Source: Deltaproteobacteria bacterium | Lineage (GTDB): Bacteria; Desulfobacterota_E; Deferrimicrobia; Deferrimicrobiales; Deferrimicrobiaceae | Assembly (NCBI GenBank): GCA_023488945.1 | Contig: JAMDBZ010000026.1 | Location: 14,979-78,978, forward strand | DNA length: 64,000 bases | Direction: 5' to 3' | Shown: piece by piece, positions 17,299-26,159 of the stretch | Layout of the letters: each line of letters starts with the position of its first letter | How positions within the stretch are numbered: position 1 is the stretch's first letter | The notes under the pieces: model-generated | What the model was told of the DNA's origin: nothing | The model's input: only the letters and a program-made list of their open reading frames with translations | Databases searched by the model: none | Program-made: the position numbers and the translations under genes

Positions 17299-17564
17299 TC
17301 CTCCTCGAGGAGTTCATGAAGCCGCTGGGGGTCAGCATCAACAAGCTGGCCCGGGACATCGACGTGCCGCCGGGGCGGATCAGCGAGATCGTCAACGGCA
17401 AGCGGACGATCACGGCGGACACGGCGCTGCGGCTGGGCCGTTACTTCGGCGTCTCGCCCGAGATCTGGCTGAACCTTCAGGCGGACTACACACTGCGCGT
17501 GGCCATGCGGGATACGGGAAAGGAGATCGAGGCCCACGTCCGGCCGTTCAAGGCCGCATCGTAG
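17259..17564 (+). CDS. higA: HigA-type antitoxin (HTH Xre family)
   Basis: 101-residue antitoxin and autorepressor. The GTG start at 17259 follows AAGGAGG at ideal spacing and lies inside the 3' end of higB, giving the usual toxin-first order. It has PGVILLEEFMKPLGVSINKL, a helix-turn-helix (about residues 25-60) with the pattern RISEIVNGKRTITADTALRL, and the family tail GRYFGVSPEIWLNLQADYTL. It should bind HigB and repress the promoter upstream. It is paralogous to the HigA at 54 kb. Confidence 0.9.
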   Translation: MPKKLLEPICPGVILLEEFMKPLGVSINKLARDIDVPPGRISEIVNGKRTITADTALRLGRYFGVSPEIWLNLQADYTLRVAMRDTGKEIEAHVRPFKAAS

Positions 17565-17708
17565 GAATCCGTTCTCCGGCACCGCCGCGTCGGCCTTCGT
17601 GCCGGCGCGCGGAGCCCGGCGAATTCATTGTGGGATCAACGCATCGTTGGCTAAAATGCGGCAACGGTGCGCTATCATAATGATATCTCGCTGTTCCGGA
17701 GGCTTAAG

Positions 17709-17939
17709 ATGCCCCAGATCCTGGTACGTGACCTGGACGATGCTTTGGTGGAACGACTGAAGCGCCAAGCGAAGCGGCACCACCGATCGTTGCAGGGCGA
17801 GGTGAAAGCCATTCTGATTGAATCCGCGCGCATGACGCCCGAGGAGATGCTCGCTGCGGCGGAGGGTTGGCAACGTCGCCTTGCCGGTGGGAAGTTCGGC
17901 GACAGCACCCGTCTCGTCCGCGAGGATCGCGGCCGGTGA
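17709..17939 (+). CDS. FitA/VapB-type antitoxin (ribbon-helix-helix)
   Basis: 76-residue protein beginning MPQILVRDLDDALVERLKRQ, a typical FitA/Arc-MetJ ribbon-helix-helix start, followed by HHRSLQGEVKAIL. The short C-terminal tail should wrap the PIN toxin. Its stop overlaps the start of the toxin gene (GTGA), the normal antitoxin-toxin coupling. An AT-rich stretch with TATCATAATGATATC just upstream (about 17673-17687) is a near-perfect palindrome and a good operator candidate. Confidence 0.85.
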   Translation: MPQILVRDLDDALVERLKRQAKRHHRSLQGEVKAILIESARMTPEEMLAAAEGWQRRLAGGKFGDSTRLVREDRGR

Positions 17940-18361
17940 AGACCGCTTATGTGGTCGATGCCAGTATCGCCGTGAAATGGTTCGTGCCCGAGGTCCACTC
18001 CGGGCACGCGTTGCACCTGCTTCGGAAGAGGTTCTCCTTGCAGGCTCCGGAGTTGATCCAAGCCGAGTTCGGAAGCATTCTCTGGAAGAAGTGTCGGGCG
18101 GGCGAGCTCGATGGGACGACGGCAGGGGGAATCCTGGACAGCTTCAGGAGGTCGCCGCTGGTGGTGCATCCGCACGGGGCGATTCTGAAGCTTGCATGGG
18201 AAATTGCCCTGAAACACCGCCAAACGTTCTACGACAGCCTGTACCTCGCCTTGGCGATGACCGAAAAAGCCCGAATGGTCACCGCTGATCGGAAGTTCTG
18301 CGATGCCTTGGCCGGGACGCCGGCGGAACGGCATCTCCTCTGGATCGAAGACGTGACTTGA
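17936..18361 (+). CDS. PIN-domain ribonuclease toxin (VapC family)
   Basis: 141-residue PIN-domain protein. The first acidic residue is in YVVDASIAVKWFVPE at the N-terminus. The conserved Glu is in LIQAEFGSILWKK, and the C-terminal acidic cluster is YDSLYLALA and VTADRKFCDAL. The expected activity is Mg-dependent RNA cleavage, held in check by the preceding FitA-like protein. It starts with GTG overlapping the antitoxin stop. An Rhs-gene relic on the opposite strand abuts its 3' end. Confidence 0.9.
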   Translation: MKTAYVVDASIAVKWFVPEVHSGHALHLLRKRFSLQAPELIQAEFGSILWKKCRAGELDGTTAGGILDSFRRSPLVVHPHGAILKLAWEIALKHRQTFYDSLYLALAMTEKARMVTADRKFCDALAGTPAERHLLWIEDVT

Positions 18362-18490
18362 GAGCCGGTTCTCGTAGTCGCAGGCAAGCGTCCTCCCCGA
18401 CCGGGTCGTCATGTTCCCGTTGGCGTCGTAAGAGTACGTGTACGCCCCCGCCTGGATGATCGCGTGCGGCTTCGTCGGATGGTAGGTGCA
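18361..18490 (-). pseudogene. Rhs/YD-repeat protein fragment
   Basis: The minus strand encodes a short open stretch with [14 protein letters not shown], then YTYSYDANGNMTTRSGRTL, then DYENRL. This is the classic Rhs/YD-repeat pattern (YDANGNM followed by YDYENRL). It has no start and runs out into the vapC gene, so only about 43 codons of what was probably a very large polymorphic-toxin-type gene remain. A second Rhs relic lies at 62.8-63.0 kb. Confidence 0.75.
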
Positions 18491-18523
18491 TGCGTGTCAT
18501 GAAAGGAAATTGCCGCGTCGGGA

Positions 18524-19729
18524 TCAGACGCGCTCGACGATCAGCGCGATCCCCTGCCCCACGCCGATGCACATGGTGCAGAGGGCATACCGGCCCTTGA
18601 TGCGCCGCAGCTGGTACAGCGCGGTGGCGACCAGGCGCGCGCCGCTCATCCCCAGGGGATGCCCCAGGGCGATGGCCCCGCCGTTGGGGTTCACGTGGGG
18701 CGCGTCGTCGGGCAGCCCCAGCTCCCGCATCACGGCGAGTGCCTGGGCGGCGAACGCCTCGTTCAGCTCGATGACGTCCATCTGATCCAGCCTCAGCCCG
18801 GCGATCGCGAGCGCCTTGCGGGTGGCCGGGATCGGGCCGACGCCCATGATCCGGGGAGCCACCCCCGCGACGGCCGTGGCGACGATCCGCGCCTTCGGCG
18901 CAAGATCGTTCCGCCGGGCCGCCTCTTCCGAAGCGATCAACAGGGCGCACGCGCCGTCATTGATGCCGGAGGCGTTTCCCGCGGTCACCGTCCCGTTGGG
19001 CCGGAACGACGGCTTCAACCTCGCCAGTCCCTCCAGCGTGCTGTTCGGCCGGGGATGCTCGTCCTTGTCCACGATGATGTCGGTCCCTTTGCGCTGGGGG
19101 ACGGCGACCGGGACGATTTCCTCGGCAAAGAGACCGGCCGAGACGGCCTCGGCGGTCCGAAGCTGGCTGTTCAAGGCGAAGAGATCCTGATCTTCCCGAG
19201 AGACCCCGAACCGCTCGGCCACGTTCTCCGCGGTCTCCCCCATCGAATCGATCCCGTATTGCTCCTTCATGAGACGGTTGACGAAGCGCCACCCGATGGT
19301 GCTGTCGAACAATTCGACGCCCCGGTCGAACGGCACGGCCCCCTTTCTCATCACATAGGGAGCGCGGGACATGCTTTCGACCCCGCCCGCGACGATCAGC
19401 TCCGCCTCTCCCAGCCGGATCGCCCGGGCGGCGGTCCCGACGGCATCCATCCCTGAGCCGCAGAGGCGGTTGACGGTCACTCCGGCCACCTCGACCGGCA
19501 ACCCGGCCAGAAGCCCCGCCATCCTCGCCACGTTGCGGTTGTCCTCCCCGGCCTGGTTGGCGCAACCGTACACCACGTCATCCACCCCTCCCCAGTCGAC
19601 GGCGGCGTTCCGCTTCCTCAAGGCCTTGATCGGGAGTGCGGCCAGGTCATCGGTCCGGATGCCCGACAGGCTCCCGGCGTACGACCCGATCGGGGTGCGG
19701 ACGGCGTCACAGAGATATGCATCGCGCAT
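18524..19729 (-). CDS. pcaF: 3-oxoadipyl-CoA/acetyl-CoA acyltransferase (thiolase)
   Basis: 401-residue thiolase. The block [18 protein letters not shown] is characteristic of 3-oxoadipyl-CoA thiolases (PcaF/PaaJ). The catalytic Cys is in [12 protein letters not shown] (about residue 90). The His and second Cys are in [16 protein letters not shown] and [12 protein letters not shown]. It cleaves a 3-oxoacyl-CoA with CoA to acetyl-CoA and a shortened acyl-CoA. In this anaerobic setting 3-oxopimelyl-CoA or another dicarboxyl-CoA from ring opening is as likely a substrate as 3-oxoadipyl-CoA. It is the last gene of the long minus-strand catabolic cluster, after the liv transporter genes. Confidence 0.82.
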   Translation of the reverse strand: MRDAYLCDAVRTPIGSYAGSLSGIRTDDLAALPIKALRKRNAAVDWGGVDDVVYGCANQAGEDNRNVARMAGLLAGLPVEVAGVTVNRLCGSGMDAVGTAARAIRLGEAELIVAGGVESMSRAPYVMRKGAVPFDRGVELFDSTIGWRFVNRLMKEQYGIDSMGETAENVAERFGVSREDQDLFALNSQLRTAEAVSAGLFAEEIVPVAVPQRKGTDIIVDKDEHPRPNSTLEGLARLKPSFRPNGTVTAGNASGINDGACALLIASEEAARRNDLAPKARIVATAVAGVAPRIMGVGPIPATRKALAIAGLRLDQMDVIELNEAFAAQALAVMRELGLPDDAPHVNPNGGAIALGHPLGMSGARLVATALYQLRRIKGRYALCTMCIGVGQGIALIVERV

Positions 19730-19771
19730 TGCGATCCTCCAACGGGATTTCCTTTTCGTTTCCGCCCGGGC

Positions 19772-20461
19772 TCATATCATCAAATGCATTTTCTTGATCT
19801 CTTCGTTGTTCTCGAGTTCTTTCACCGTCCCGTGGTAGCGGATCCGGCCGTTGTCGATGATGTAGGCGCGGTCGATCAGCTTCAGCGACGATTTCAGGTT
19901 CTGCTCCGAGAGCAGGATGCTGATGCCCGCATCCTTGAGCTTGAGGATCTGCTCTTCCAGGGATCTCACGATGAGCGGCGCGAGCCCTTCCGTCGGCTCG
20001 TCGAGGAGGAGCAGCTTCGGGCTGCTCATGAGCGCCCTGCCCACGGCGAGCATCGCTCTCTCTCCCCCGCTCAGGAAGCCCGCCCGCCGGCCGGCGATCT
20101 CCTTGAGCGGCGGAAACAGATCGTACACCCGCTCCCTGTTCCACTCGCCGGTCCCCCGGTGGACGATCTCGAGATTGTCTTCCACCGTGAGGTCGGCGAA
20201 GATGCGCCGGTCGTCGGGCACGTAGCAGACTCCGCGCCGGACGAGCTGAAAGGGCTTCCTCCCCGTCACGTCCTCCCCTTCGAAGGTCACCGTTCCCTGT
20301 TTCGGGTGGAGCATGCCGCAGATGCTCTTCATCGTCGTCGTCTTGCCCGCGCCGTTCCTGCCGAGCAGGCCCACGATCTCGCCCTTCCGCAGCGACAGGG
20401 AGACACCGAACAGGATGTGGCTCTGGTCGTAATAGGTGTGGATGCCCCTCACGTCTAACAT
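19772..20461 (-). CDS. livF: Branched-chain-type ABC transporter ATPase, LivF
   Basis: 229-residue ABC ATPase. Walker A is GLLGRNGAGKTTTMKSI, the signature FLSGGERAMLAVGRAL, Walker B LLLLDEPTEGLAPL, with the switch His region following. It is short and lacks the LivG C-terminal extension. It pairs with LivG, whose gene overlaps by 7 bp upstream. It powers the LivHM permease encoded in the same operon. Given the neighbouring ligase, AOR and Ior genes, the cargo is probably an aromatic or related carboxylic acid rather than leucine; this is inference from context. Confidence 0.9.
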   Translation of the reverse strand: MLDVRGIHTYYDQSHILFGVSLSLRKGEIVGLLGRNGAGKTTTMKSICGMLHPKQGTVTFEGEDVTGRKPFQLVRRGVCYVPDDRRIFADLTVEDNLEIVHRGTGEWNRERVYDLFPPLKEIAGRRAGFLSGGERAMLAVGRALMSSPKLLLLDEPTEGLAPLIVRSLEEQILKLKDAGISILLSEQNLKSSLKLIDRAYIIDNGRIRYHGTVKELENNEEIKKMHLMI

Positions 20462-21198
20462 TCGCCGGACTCTCCCAGGTAGGCGTTCTGGACTTCCCTG
20501 TTCCGCCGCACCTCCTCGCGGCCGCCCTGGATCACGGTGCCGCCCCGCACCATCACCATGATGCGGTTCGCGATCTCGAATACGAGCCCCATATCGTGCT
20601 CGCAGAACAGGATCGTCAACCCGAACTCCTCGGAAAGTTTCCTGATGAGGCGGATGCAGCGTTCCGTCTCTTCCGGCGCCATGCCGGCCGTCGGCTCGTC
20701 GAGGATGAGAAGCTCCGGTTTCCCGCTCAACGCGACGGCGATCTCGAGGACCTTCTGGTCGCCGTGGGAGAGCAGGTCGCTTTCGACGTTCCTTTTCCCG
20801 AAAAGCCCCACGCTCCGGAGGATCCGGTCCACTTCTTCGGCCGCCATGCCCCTTGCCGCCGAAAACATCCTGAAGGTCTTGCGCTCCCGCGACAGGACCG
20901 CGATCTGGACGTTCTCGAAGACGGTGAGCCGCCGGAAGATGTTGACCACCTGGAAGGACCGCGTGATCCCTTTCCTGCAGATGACGTGAGGGGCAAGGCC
21001 GGCGATCTCCCGGCCCTTGAACAGGATCCGGCCCGAATCGGGGGAAAGGTGCCCGGTGATGAGATGAAACAGCGTCGTCTTTCCCGCGCCGTTGGGGCCG
21101 ATGACCGCGACGATCTCCCCGGCCGCCACCTCGAGGTTCGCGCCGTTGACCGCCTTGAAGCCGCCGAAGGACTTGACGACCGATTCCACCCTAAGCAC
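20455..21198 (-). CDS. livG: Branched-chain-type ABC transporter ATPase, LivG
   Basis: 247-residue ABC ATPase. Walker A is [17 protein letters not shown], followed by the LivG-typical SFQVVNIFRRLTVFENV. Walker B is LLILDEPTAGMAPEET. The C-terminal region ILFCEHDMGLVFEIANRIMV is diagnostic of LivG. The signature loop is atypical: where most LivG proteins read LS.GxQ, this one has LLSHGDQKVLEIAVAL, with a His replacing the usual Tyr/Gly. It overlaps the livM stop by 8 bp and livF by 7 bp. Confidence 0.9.
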   Translation of the reverse strand: MLRVESVVKSFGGFKAVNGANLEVAAGEIVAVIGPNGAGKTTLFHLITGHLSPDSGRILFKGREIAGLAPHVICRKGITRSFQVVNIFRRLTVFENVQIAVLSRERKTFRMFSAARGMAAEEVDRILRSVGLFGKRNVESDLLSHGDQKVLEIAVALSGKPELLILDEPTAGMAPEETERCIRLIRKLSEEFGLTILFCEHDMGLVFEIANRIMVMVRGGTVIQGGREEVRRNREVQNAYLGESGEC

Positions 21199-22120
21199 TT
21201 CGGGCCTCCTTCGGCCGGAAACGCCGGACGACGTATCCGAGCACGCCGTCCGGGAGGAAGATGATCACGAGCGTGAGGAGGGTGCCGAGGACGAGGGGCC
21301 AGTATCGGGTGTATACGCTCACGAACACCCTGAGCAGCACGATGATCGAGGCGCCGGCGAGCGGCCCGAAGAACGTGTACATCCCGCCCAGCAGGCACAT
21401 GATGAGCACTTCGAGGGAGAACGTCCAGAACATCATGTCCGGAAAGACCGAAGTGTCGACGACGACGAACAGCGACCCCGCCACGCCCCCGAAAAACCCG
21501 GCGATCACGAGCGCCGCGAGCTGGTGCCGTTTCACGTCGACGCCGATGGCCGCCGACCTGACCGGATTGTCCCGAATGCCCTGCAGGGTCTTGCCGAAGG
21601 GGGACGTGACGATGCGGTACATCGCGAAAACACAGAGCGCCGTCGCGATCAGGGTGCAATAGTAGGCGCCGTTCGGCGACGCGATCGGATCGGGCAACGG
21701 GATGCCGTGGATGCCGTCGTCGCCGCCGGTGAAGGAATACCAGCGGTCGACCGTCGCCCAGACGAGAGACCCCAGGGAGATCTGGAGCATGCCGAAATAG
21801 AGCTTCGAGAGGCGTATGCAGATGATGCCCATGACCAGGCTCAAGGCCGCGGAGAGCAGCGGTCCGACGAGGAACCCGAGAGGGGTGGGCATCCCGCTCC
21901 GCGTCAGCATCAGGGCCGTCCCGTAGGCGCCGATGCCGTAGAAGACGGCGTGGTGGAACTGGTAGATGCCGCCGTAGCCGATGGCGAGGTTCAGGCTTGT
22001 CGCGAGCAGGCCGGTGAGCAGGACGATCGCGGCGATATAGCTGTAGAACCGCGGCACGAACTGCGGAAGCGCGCCGAGCATGGCCAGCAGAAGGAAAAGC
22101 GCGATGTATTTCCTTTTCAT
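21191..22120 (-). CDS. livM: Branched-chain-type ABC transporter permease, LivM
   Basis: 309-residue inner-membrane permease with about eight to nine hydrophobic helices. Family motifs are SLNLAIGYGGIYQFHHAVFYGIG (quoted in part: the helix holds LNLAIGYGG), the DNPVRSAAIGVDVKRHQLAAL cytoplasmic loop (begin of EAA-like loop) and LLGGMYTFFGPLAGA. It ends in a basic tail. It sits between livH (7-bp gap) and livG (overlap), so it is certainly in one transcript with them. Confidence 0.9.
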   Translation of the reverse strand: MKRKYIALFLLLAMLGALPQFVPRFYSYIAAIVLLTGLLATSLNLAIGYGGIYQFHHAVFYGIGAYGTALMLTRSGMPTPLGFLVGPLLSAALSLVMGIICIRLSKLYFGMLQISLGSLVWATVDRWYSFTGGDDGIHGIPLPDPIASPNGAYYCTLIATALCVFAMYRIVTSPFGKTLQGIRDNPVRSAAIGVDVKRHQLAALVIAGFFGGVAGSLFVVVDTSVFPDMMFWTFSLEVLIMCLLGGMYTFFGPLAGASIIVLLRVFVSVYTRYWPLVLGTLLTLVIIFLPDGVLGYVVRRFRPKEARSA

Positions 22121-22127
22121 CGCGCCG

Positions 22128-23024
22128 TCACCACGCCGATCTCAGGAGCCCCTTCGGCCGGAATGTCAGGACGACGACGACCGCGAGATAGGGGAAGACG
22201 ATTCCGAACTGCGGCCAGACGAGAATGCCGAGCGACTGGGTCAGGCCGAAGATGAGCGAGCCCAGGAGCGCCCCCCAGATGTTCCCCAGGCCGCCCATGA
22301 TCACGATCAGGAACGCCTCCATGATGAGCGAGTGATCCATGCCGAGGGAGATGCTGGTCATGGGCGCGATGAGCGCTCCCCCCAGGCCCGCGAGAAAACA
22401 GCCGAGGACGAAGGTGAACGCGAACACCCATCCCACGTTGATCCCCACGGCGCTGACCATCTCGCTGTCGACCGCCGCCGCGCGGGCGATCTTGCCGATT
22501 TTCGTCCTGTCGACGACGAGCCAGAGGAAGACCGCGATGAACGGTCCGACCAGGAGCAGGAAAAGGTTGTAATAGGGGATCGGCAGGCCGAAGATCTCGG
22601 CGCAGCCCTGGATGAACCCGGGCACCGTGATGGAGCGGTATTCCGATCCCCAGACGATTCTTGCCAGGTCCCCGAGGATGAGCATGAAGGAAAAGGTGAG
22701 CAGCAGGAGCATCAGGTGCTCCCGGTCGTAGAGATAGGAGAAGAAGCCCCGTTCCAGGACGAATCCGATGACCGCCACGAACAGCGGAGCGAGGATCATC
22801 GCCGCCCAGAAGGCAAAGCCGCCTCCCCCCAGAAACTGGATCACGGTGTAGGCGAGAAAGGCGCCGACCATGTACAGCGAGCCGTGCGCGACGTTCGGGA
22901 TCCGCAGCACGCCGAGGATGAGGCTCAAGCCGGACGACACGATGAACAGGATCGTCGTCCGGCCGAGCCCCACCAGGACCTGGGACAGGGTGCCGGCGGA
23001 AAAGATGGCTCCCAGCATGCCCAT
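22128..23024 (-). CDS. livH: Branched-chain-type ABC transporter permease, LivH
   Basis: 298-residue permease partner of LivM. Near the N-terminus, SSGLSLILGVLRIPNVAHGS matches the LivH pattern G-L-x-L-I-x-G-x-x-x-x-x-N-x-A-H-G. About eight helices are visible, and a cytoplasmic loop with SEMVSAVGINVGWVFA precedes the last ones. The C-terminus IMGGLGNIWGALLGSLIFG is the second family signature. It follows the binding-protein gene by 13 bp. Confidence 0.9.
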   Translation of the reverse strand: MGMLGAIFSAGTLSQVLVGLGRTTILFIVSSGLSLILGVLRIPNVAHGSLYMVGAFLAYTVIQFLGGGGFAFWAAMILAPLFVAVIGFVLERGFFSYLYDREHLMLLLLTFSFMLILGDLARIVWGSEYRSITVPGFIQGCAEIFGLPIPYYNLFLLLVGPFIAVFLWLVVDRTKIGKIARAAAVDSEMVSAVGINVGWVFAFTFVLGCFLAGLGGALIAPMTSISLGMDHSLIMEAFLIVIMGGLGNIWGALLGSLIFGLTQSLGILVWPQFGIVFPYLAVVVVLTFRPKGLLRSAW

Positions 23025-23037
23025 CGGGTGCGGGATG

Positions 23038-24246
23038 CTACCTGGCCCGCTCCTTCATGATCTCCCCGCAGGTGGGCATGTATTCCTTCCCGGGAATCGA
23101 GACCAGTCCGCTTCCGACGAGGAACTCGTACTTCGGCGATTTTTTCGTCACGCCGAAAAACATCGGCAGCACGATCTGGTGGTCGCAGGCCCGCACCTCG
23201 AGCTTGCCGATGGGGCTGTCGAGCGCCATCCCCTCCAGTGCATCGATGAACTTCTCCTTGTCGATCTTCCCCGCCTTCTTGTAGGCGCCCGCGATGAACT
23301 GCGCGGCCATGTAGCCGTAGAGGGCACCGCTTTTGGGGTACCGGTTGTACAACTTCCTGAACTCATCCACGAAGGCCTTGTTCTCCTTCGTGTCCGGGAA
23401 ATAGAACAGGTAGTTCGCCGTGCCGTAGACCCCTTCCGGAGCGTTCTGACCCTGGGGCATCAGCGTGGAGAGCTCGATCGCCGTGTGCTGGTAGAAGGGA
23501 ACCCTCTTGTTGAACCCCGTCGACTGCGCCGCCTTCTGGAAATTGACCATGCTTCCCCCGCCGGTGGCGACGATCACGAAATCCGGCTTTGCCGCCAGGA
23601 TCTGGGTGATGTACGGGTTGAAATCGGTCTCGCGCATCTTCCACCAGGACTGGCCGACGAGGCGCACCTTCGGGTTCAGCGATTTCAGGTGATTCCAGAT
23701 GGCGTCCGCGATCGCATGGCCGTACTCGTAGTCGTCCCCGGCGATCCAGTACTTGACGTACGGCTTCCTGGCGAACACCGTCGCCGTGGCCCTGCCGATC
23801 ATGTCCGTGTTCTCGTTCATGTTGAAGACATAGCGGTGGCCTTTTTCCCCGGTGATCTTTCCGCTCTTCGAGAAGGTCACCAGGAAGGGAACCTTCTCCT
23901 TCTTGCAGAGATCGGAAATGGCCAGGGCCGTCGCGCTGTTGATCGTGCCCATGATGATGTCGACGTTCTCCTTGAGGATCAGCTCCTTCGCCATCGTCAG
24001 GCCGACGTCGGGCTTGAAGGTGTCGTCCCGGACCACGTACTCGATCTTCCTGCCGAGGACGCCGCCCTTCGCGTTGATCTTGTCCACCGCCATCTTGAAC
24101 CCGTCGCGCACGTCGTTGGTGTAGGTCGTCACGGGGCCGGTGTAGGTGTCCACCAGGCCCACCTTGATCGTGTCGCCGGCGAACCCCGAAGCGGCCGTGC
24201 AGAAAACCAGCAGGACACCCGTCAGCAACGATACGATCCGTCTCAT
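23038..24246 (-). CDS. ABC transporter substrate-binding protein (Peripla_BP_6/LivK type)
   Basis: 402-residue periplasmic binding protein. A cleavable signal peptide (about residues 1-23, ending SGFA) leads into IKVGLVDTYTGPVTTY and an amino-acid-binding-type two-lobe fold (Peripla_BP_6). Internal landmarks are FVIVATGGGSMVNFQKA and the C-terminal Cys pair (CDHQ, PTCGE). Its stop region precedes livH and its start overlaps the stop of the CoA ligase gene upstream. The binding site residues do not let the ligand be named. Linkage to aromatic catabolic genes suggests an aromatic acid. Confidence 0.85.
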   Translation of the reverse strand: MRRIVSLLTGVLLVFCTAASGFAGDTIKVGLVDTYTGPVTTYTNDVRDGFKMAVDKINAKGGVLGRKIEYVVRDDTFKPDVGLTMAKELILKENVDIIMGTINSATALAISDLCKKEKVPFLVTFSKSGKITGEKGHRYVFNMNENTDMIGRATATVFARKPYVKYWIAGDDYEYGHAIADAIWNHLKSLNPKVRLVGQSWWKMRETDFNPYITQILAAKPDFVIVATGGGSMVNFQKAAQSTGFNKRVPFYQHTAIELSTLMPQGQNAPEGVYGTANYLFYFPDTKENKAFVDEFRKLYNRYPKSGALYGYMAAQFIAGAYKKAGKIDKEKFIDALEGMALDSPIGKLEVRACDHQIVLPMFFGVTKKSPKYEFLVGSGLVSIPGKEYMPTCGEIMKERAR

Positions 24247-26108
24247 CGCTTCCCCCCCTTTGGAAGAATGACAACTGTTTCCGGCCCCGGATTCTCCGCA
24301 AACAACCGTTCCACGAAGGAGTTCCTTCGTTCCAGGGCCGCCCGTTGATTGATGTATCCCTTGTCGGTGATCTCGTTCGCATCGATGGATGGAGGCTCGG
24401 TCATCATCAGGATGCGCCCGACCCTGGCGGAGGAGCCCTCCTGCCGCGAATTGTAATCCGTCAATGTCTTCCGCAGATGCTCACCCACCTCCTTGCTGCG
24501 GACAAGGTCCTCGACCGGCCGTTTCCCGTCCCGGTCCCGGCATATTTCCCTGCAACCCTGGACGTTCGGCCAGGCGAGAATCCCGACCTCCGCCCGATCG
24601 TGGCCGGCCACCAGGGCGTCCTGCAGGACGGGGGCCGCCGCGGCCATCACCGCGGTCTTGAGCATCCCCACATGCACCCAGGTCCCGGTGGAGAGCTTGA
24701 AATCCTCCGCGACCCGGCCGGCGAAGGTGATCCCCCGGTTGGGGTTATCGGGGTCGGCAAAGGCGCCCGCATCGCCGATCTTGTAGAACCCCTCATCGTC
24801 GAAGGCTTCCCGCGTCAGGTCGGGACGGCCCAGGTACCCGGGGGTGACGTTCGGCCCCTTGACCCTCAACTCGAACTTCCCCCCGCTGGGGACCATCTTG
24901 ATGGTCACACCCGGACAGGGAAGCCCGATGACCCCCGCCTTGTCGATGGGAAAGTGCGCGGACGTGGCCAGCGGGGCGGTTTCGGTCGCCCCCCAGGAGG
25001 AGGTCATCGGAACCTTTCTGCCCGTCGCCTGGACGGAAACCGCCTCCAGCCGCCGCCAGAGATCCTGCGAGAGAGCGGCCCCGGCGTAGAAGATGAGCTG
25101 CAGCCGCCGGAAGAAGTTGCGACGCAGCACCTCGTCCTTCTCGAGATAGGGAAGCAGCATGGCATAGCCGGCCGGGACGTTGAAGTAGATGGTCGGAGAG
25201 ATTTCCGCCAGGTTCTTCACCGTCTGCTCCACCATCCCGGGCGCCGGTTTCCCGCCGTCGACGTAGAGGGTCCCTCCCCTCTTGAGGACCAGGTTGAAGT
25301 TGTGGTTCCCCCCGAAGGTGTGGTTCCAGGGGAGCCAGTCGACCAGGACCGGCGGGGTCTCTCCCGTGAAGGGCCAGATCTGCGCCAGCATCTGCTGGTT
25401 CGCGCAGAGCATGCCGTGGGTGTTGAGCACTCCCTTGGGGAGCCCGGTCGACCCGGAGGTGAACAGGACCTTGGCGATCGATTCCGGACCGACCGCCGCA
25501 AAGGCCTTCTCCACCTCCTCCGTGGGGGACACATCGAGCAGGCTCGAAATCGGCGTGGCGGGGATCCCTTCGACCTGCCCCCCCTTGACCACGACCTCCA
25601 CACCCGAGAGGTCCAGCGCCCGAAGCGCCCGGGCGAACATCTCGCCATGCTCTGCATAAATCAGCGCCGGCCGCACCTCCCGGAAGATCGATTTCAGCTT
25701 GGCGAAGTCCTGGCTCAGCAGCGAATAGGCGACGGAAACCGGCACCACCGGGACCCCCGCGATGAACCCCCCCAACATGAGCAGGGCATGGTGGACGGAG
25801 TTGCCGGAGAGGATTACGACGGGCCGCTCCGGGCCCAGTCCCCGGTCGATCAGCGCCTGGGCGACGGAATCCGCCAGGCGGCGGGCTTCACGGTAGGTCA
25901 GGAGCCGCCATTGCCCGTCGGCGTCCCGCTCCCCGAGGAAGACCCGATCGGGAGTCTCCGCCGCCCAGCGTCGCAGAAGGACTCCCAGGCTCGCCTCGCA
26001 CGATTCGAGAGGCATGGGGGAACGGAGGAGATAGCCCCCCTCCGGCGTGACCTCCACGTTGACTTCCGCCGGCGCAAAGTCGATCGAAGCGAAATCGACG
26101 GGATTCAC
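24243..26108 (-). CDS. Feruloyl-CoA-synthetase-like AMP-forming acyl-CoA ligase
   Basis: 621-residue member of the AMP-forming acyl-CoA synthetase superfamily, closest in pattern to feruloyl-CoA synthases (size about 620, start MPLESCEASLGVLLRRWA region, ILSGNSVHHALLMLGGFIAG). The ATP-binding P-loop is VLFTSGSTGLPKGVLNTHG, and TSSWGATETAP and FKLSTGTWVHVG fit the later core motifs. The canonical C-terminal catalytic Lys domain is reduced, as in the Fcs group. The GTG at 26108 after AGGAGGAGGGGG was chosen. It would convert a phenylpropenoate or other aromatic acid to its CoA ester and release AMP. The exact substrate is unproven. Confidence 0.8.
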   Translation of the reverse strand: MNPVDFASIDFAPAEVNVEVTPEGGYLLRSPMPLESCEASLGVLLRRWAAETPDRVFLGERDADGQWRLLTYREARRLADSVAQALIDRGLGPERPVVILSGNSVHHALLMLGGFIAGVPVVPVSVAYSLLSQDFAKLKSIFREVRPALIYAEHGEMFARALRALDLSGVEVVVKGGQVEGIPATPISSLLDVSPTEEVEKAFAAVGPESIAKVLFTSGSTGLPKGVLNTHGMLCANQQMLAQIWPFTGETPPVLVDWLPWNHTFGGNHNFNLVLKRGGTLYVDGGKPAPGMVEQTVKNLAEISPTIYFNVPAGYAMLLPYLEKDEVLRRNFFRRLQLIFYAGAALSQDLWRRLEAVSVQATGRKVPMTSSWGATETAPLATSAHFPIDKAGVIGLPCPGVTIKMVPSGGKFELRVKGPNVTPGYLGRPDLTREAFDDEGFYKIGDAGAFADPDNPNRGITFAGRVAEDFKLSTGTWVHVGMLKTAVMAAAAPVLQDALVAGHDRAEVGILAWPNVQGCREICRDRDGKRPVEDLVRSKEVGEHLRKTLTDYNSRQEGSSARVGRILMMTEPPSIDANEITDKGYINQRAALERRNSFVERLFAENPGPETVVILPKGGKR

Positions 26109-26159
26109 TTCCCCCTCCTCCTGGCATGGACCCCCGGGCGGCAACGAGGCGGCCGGAGA

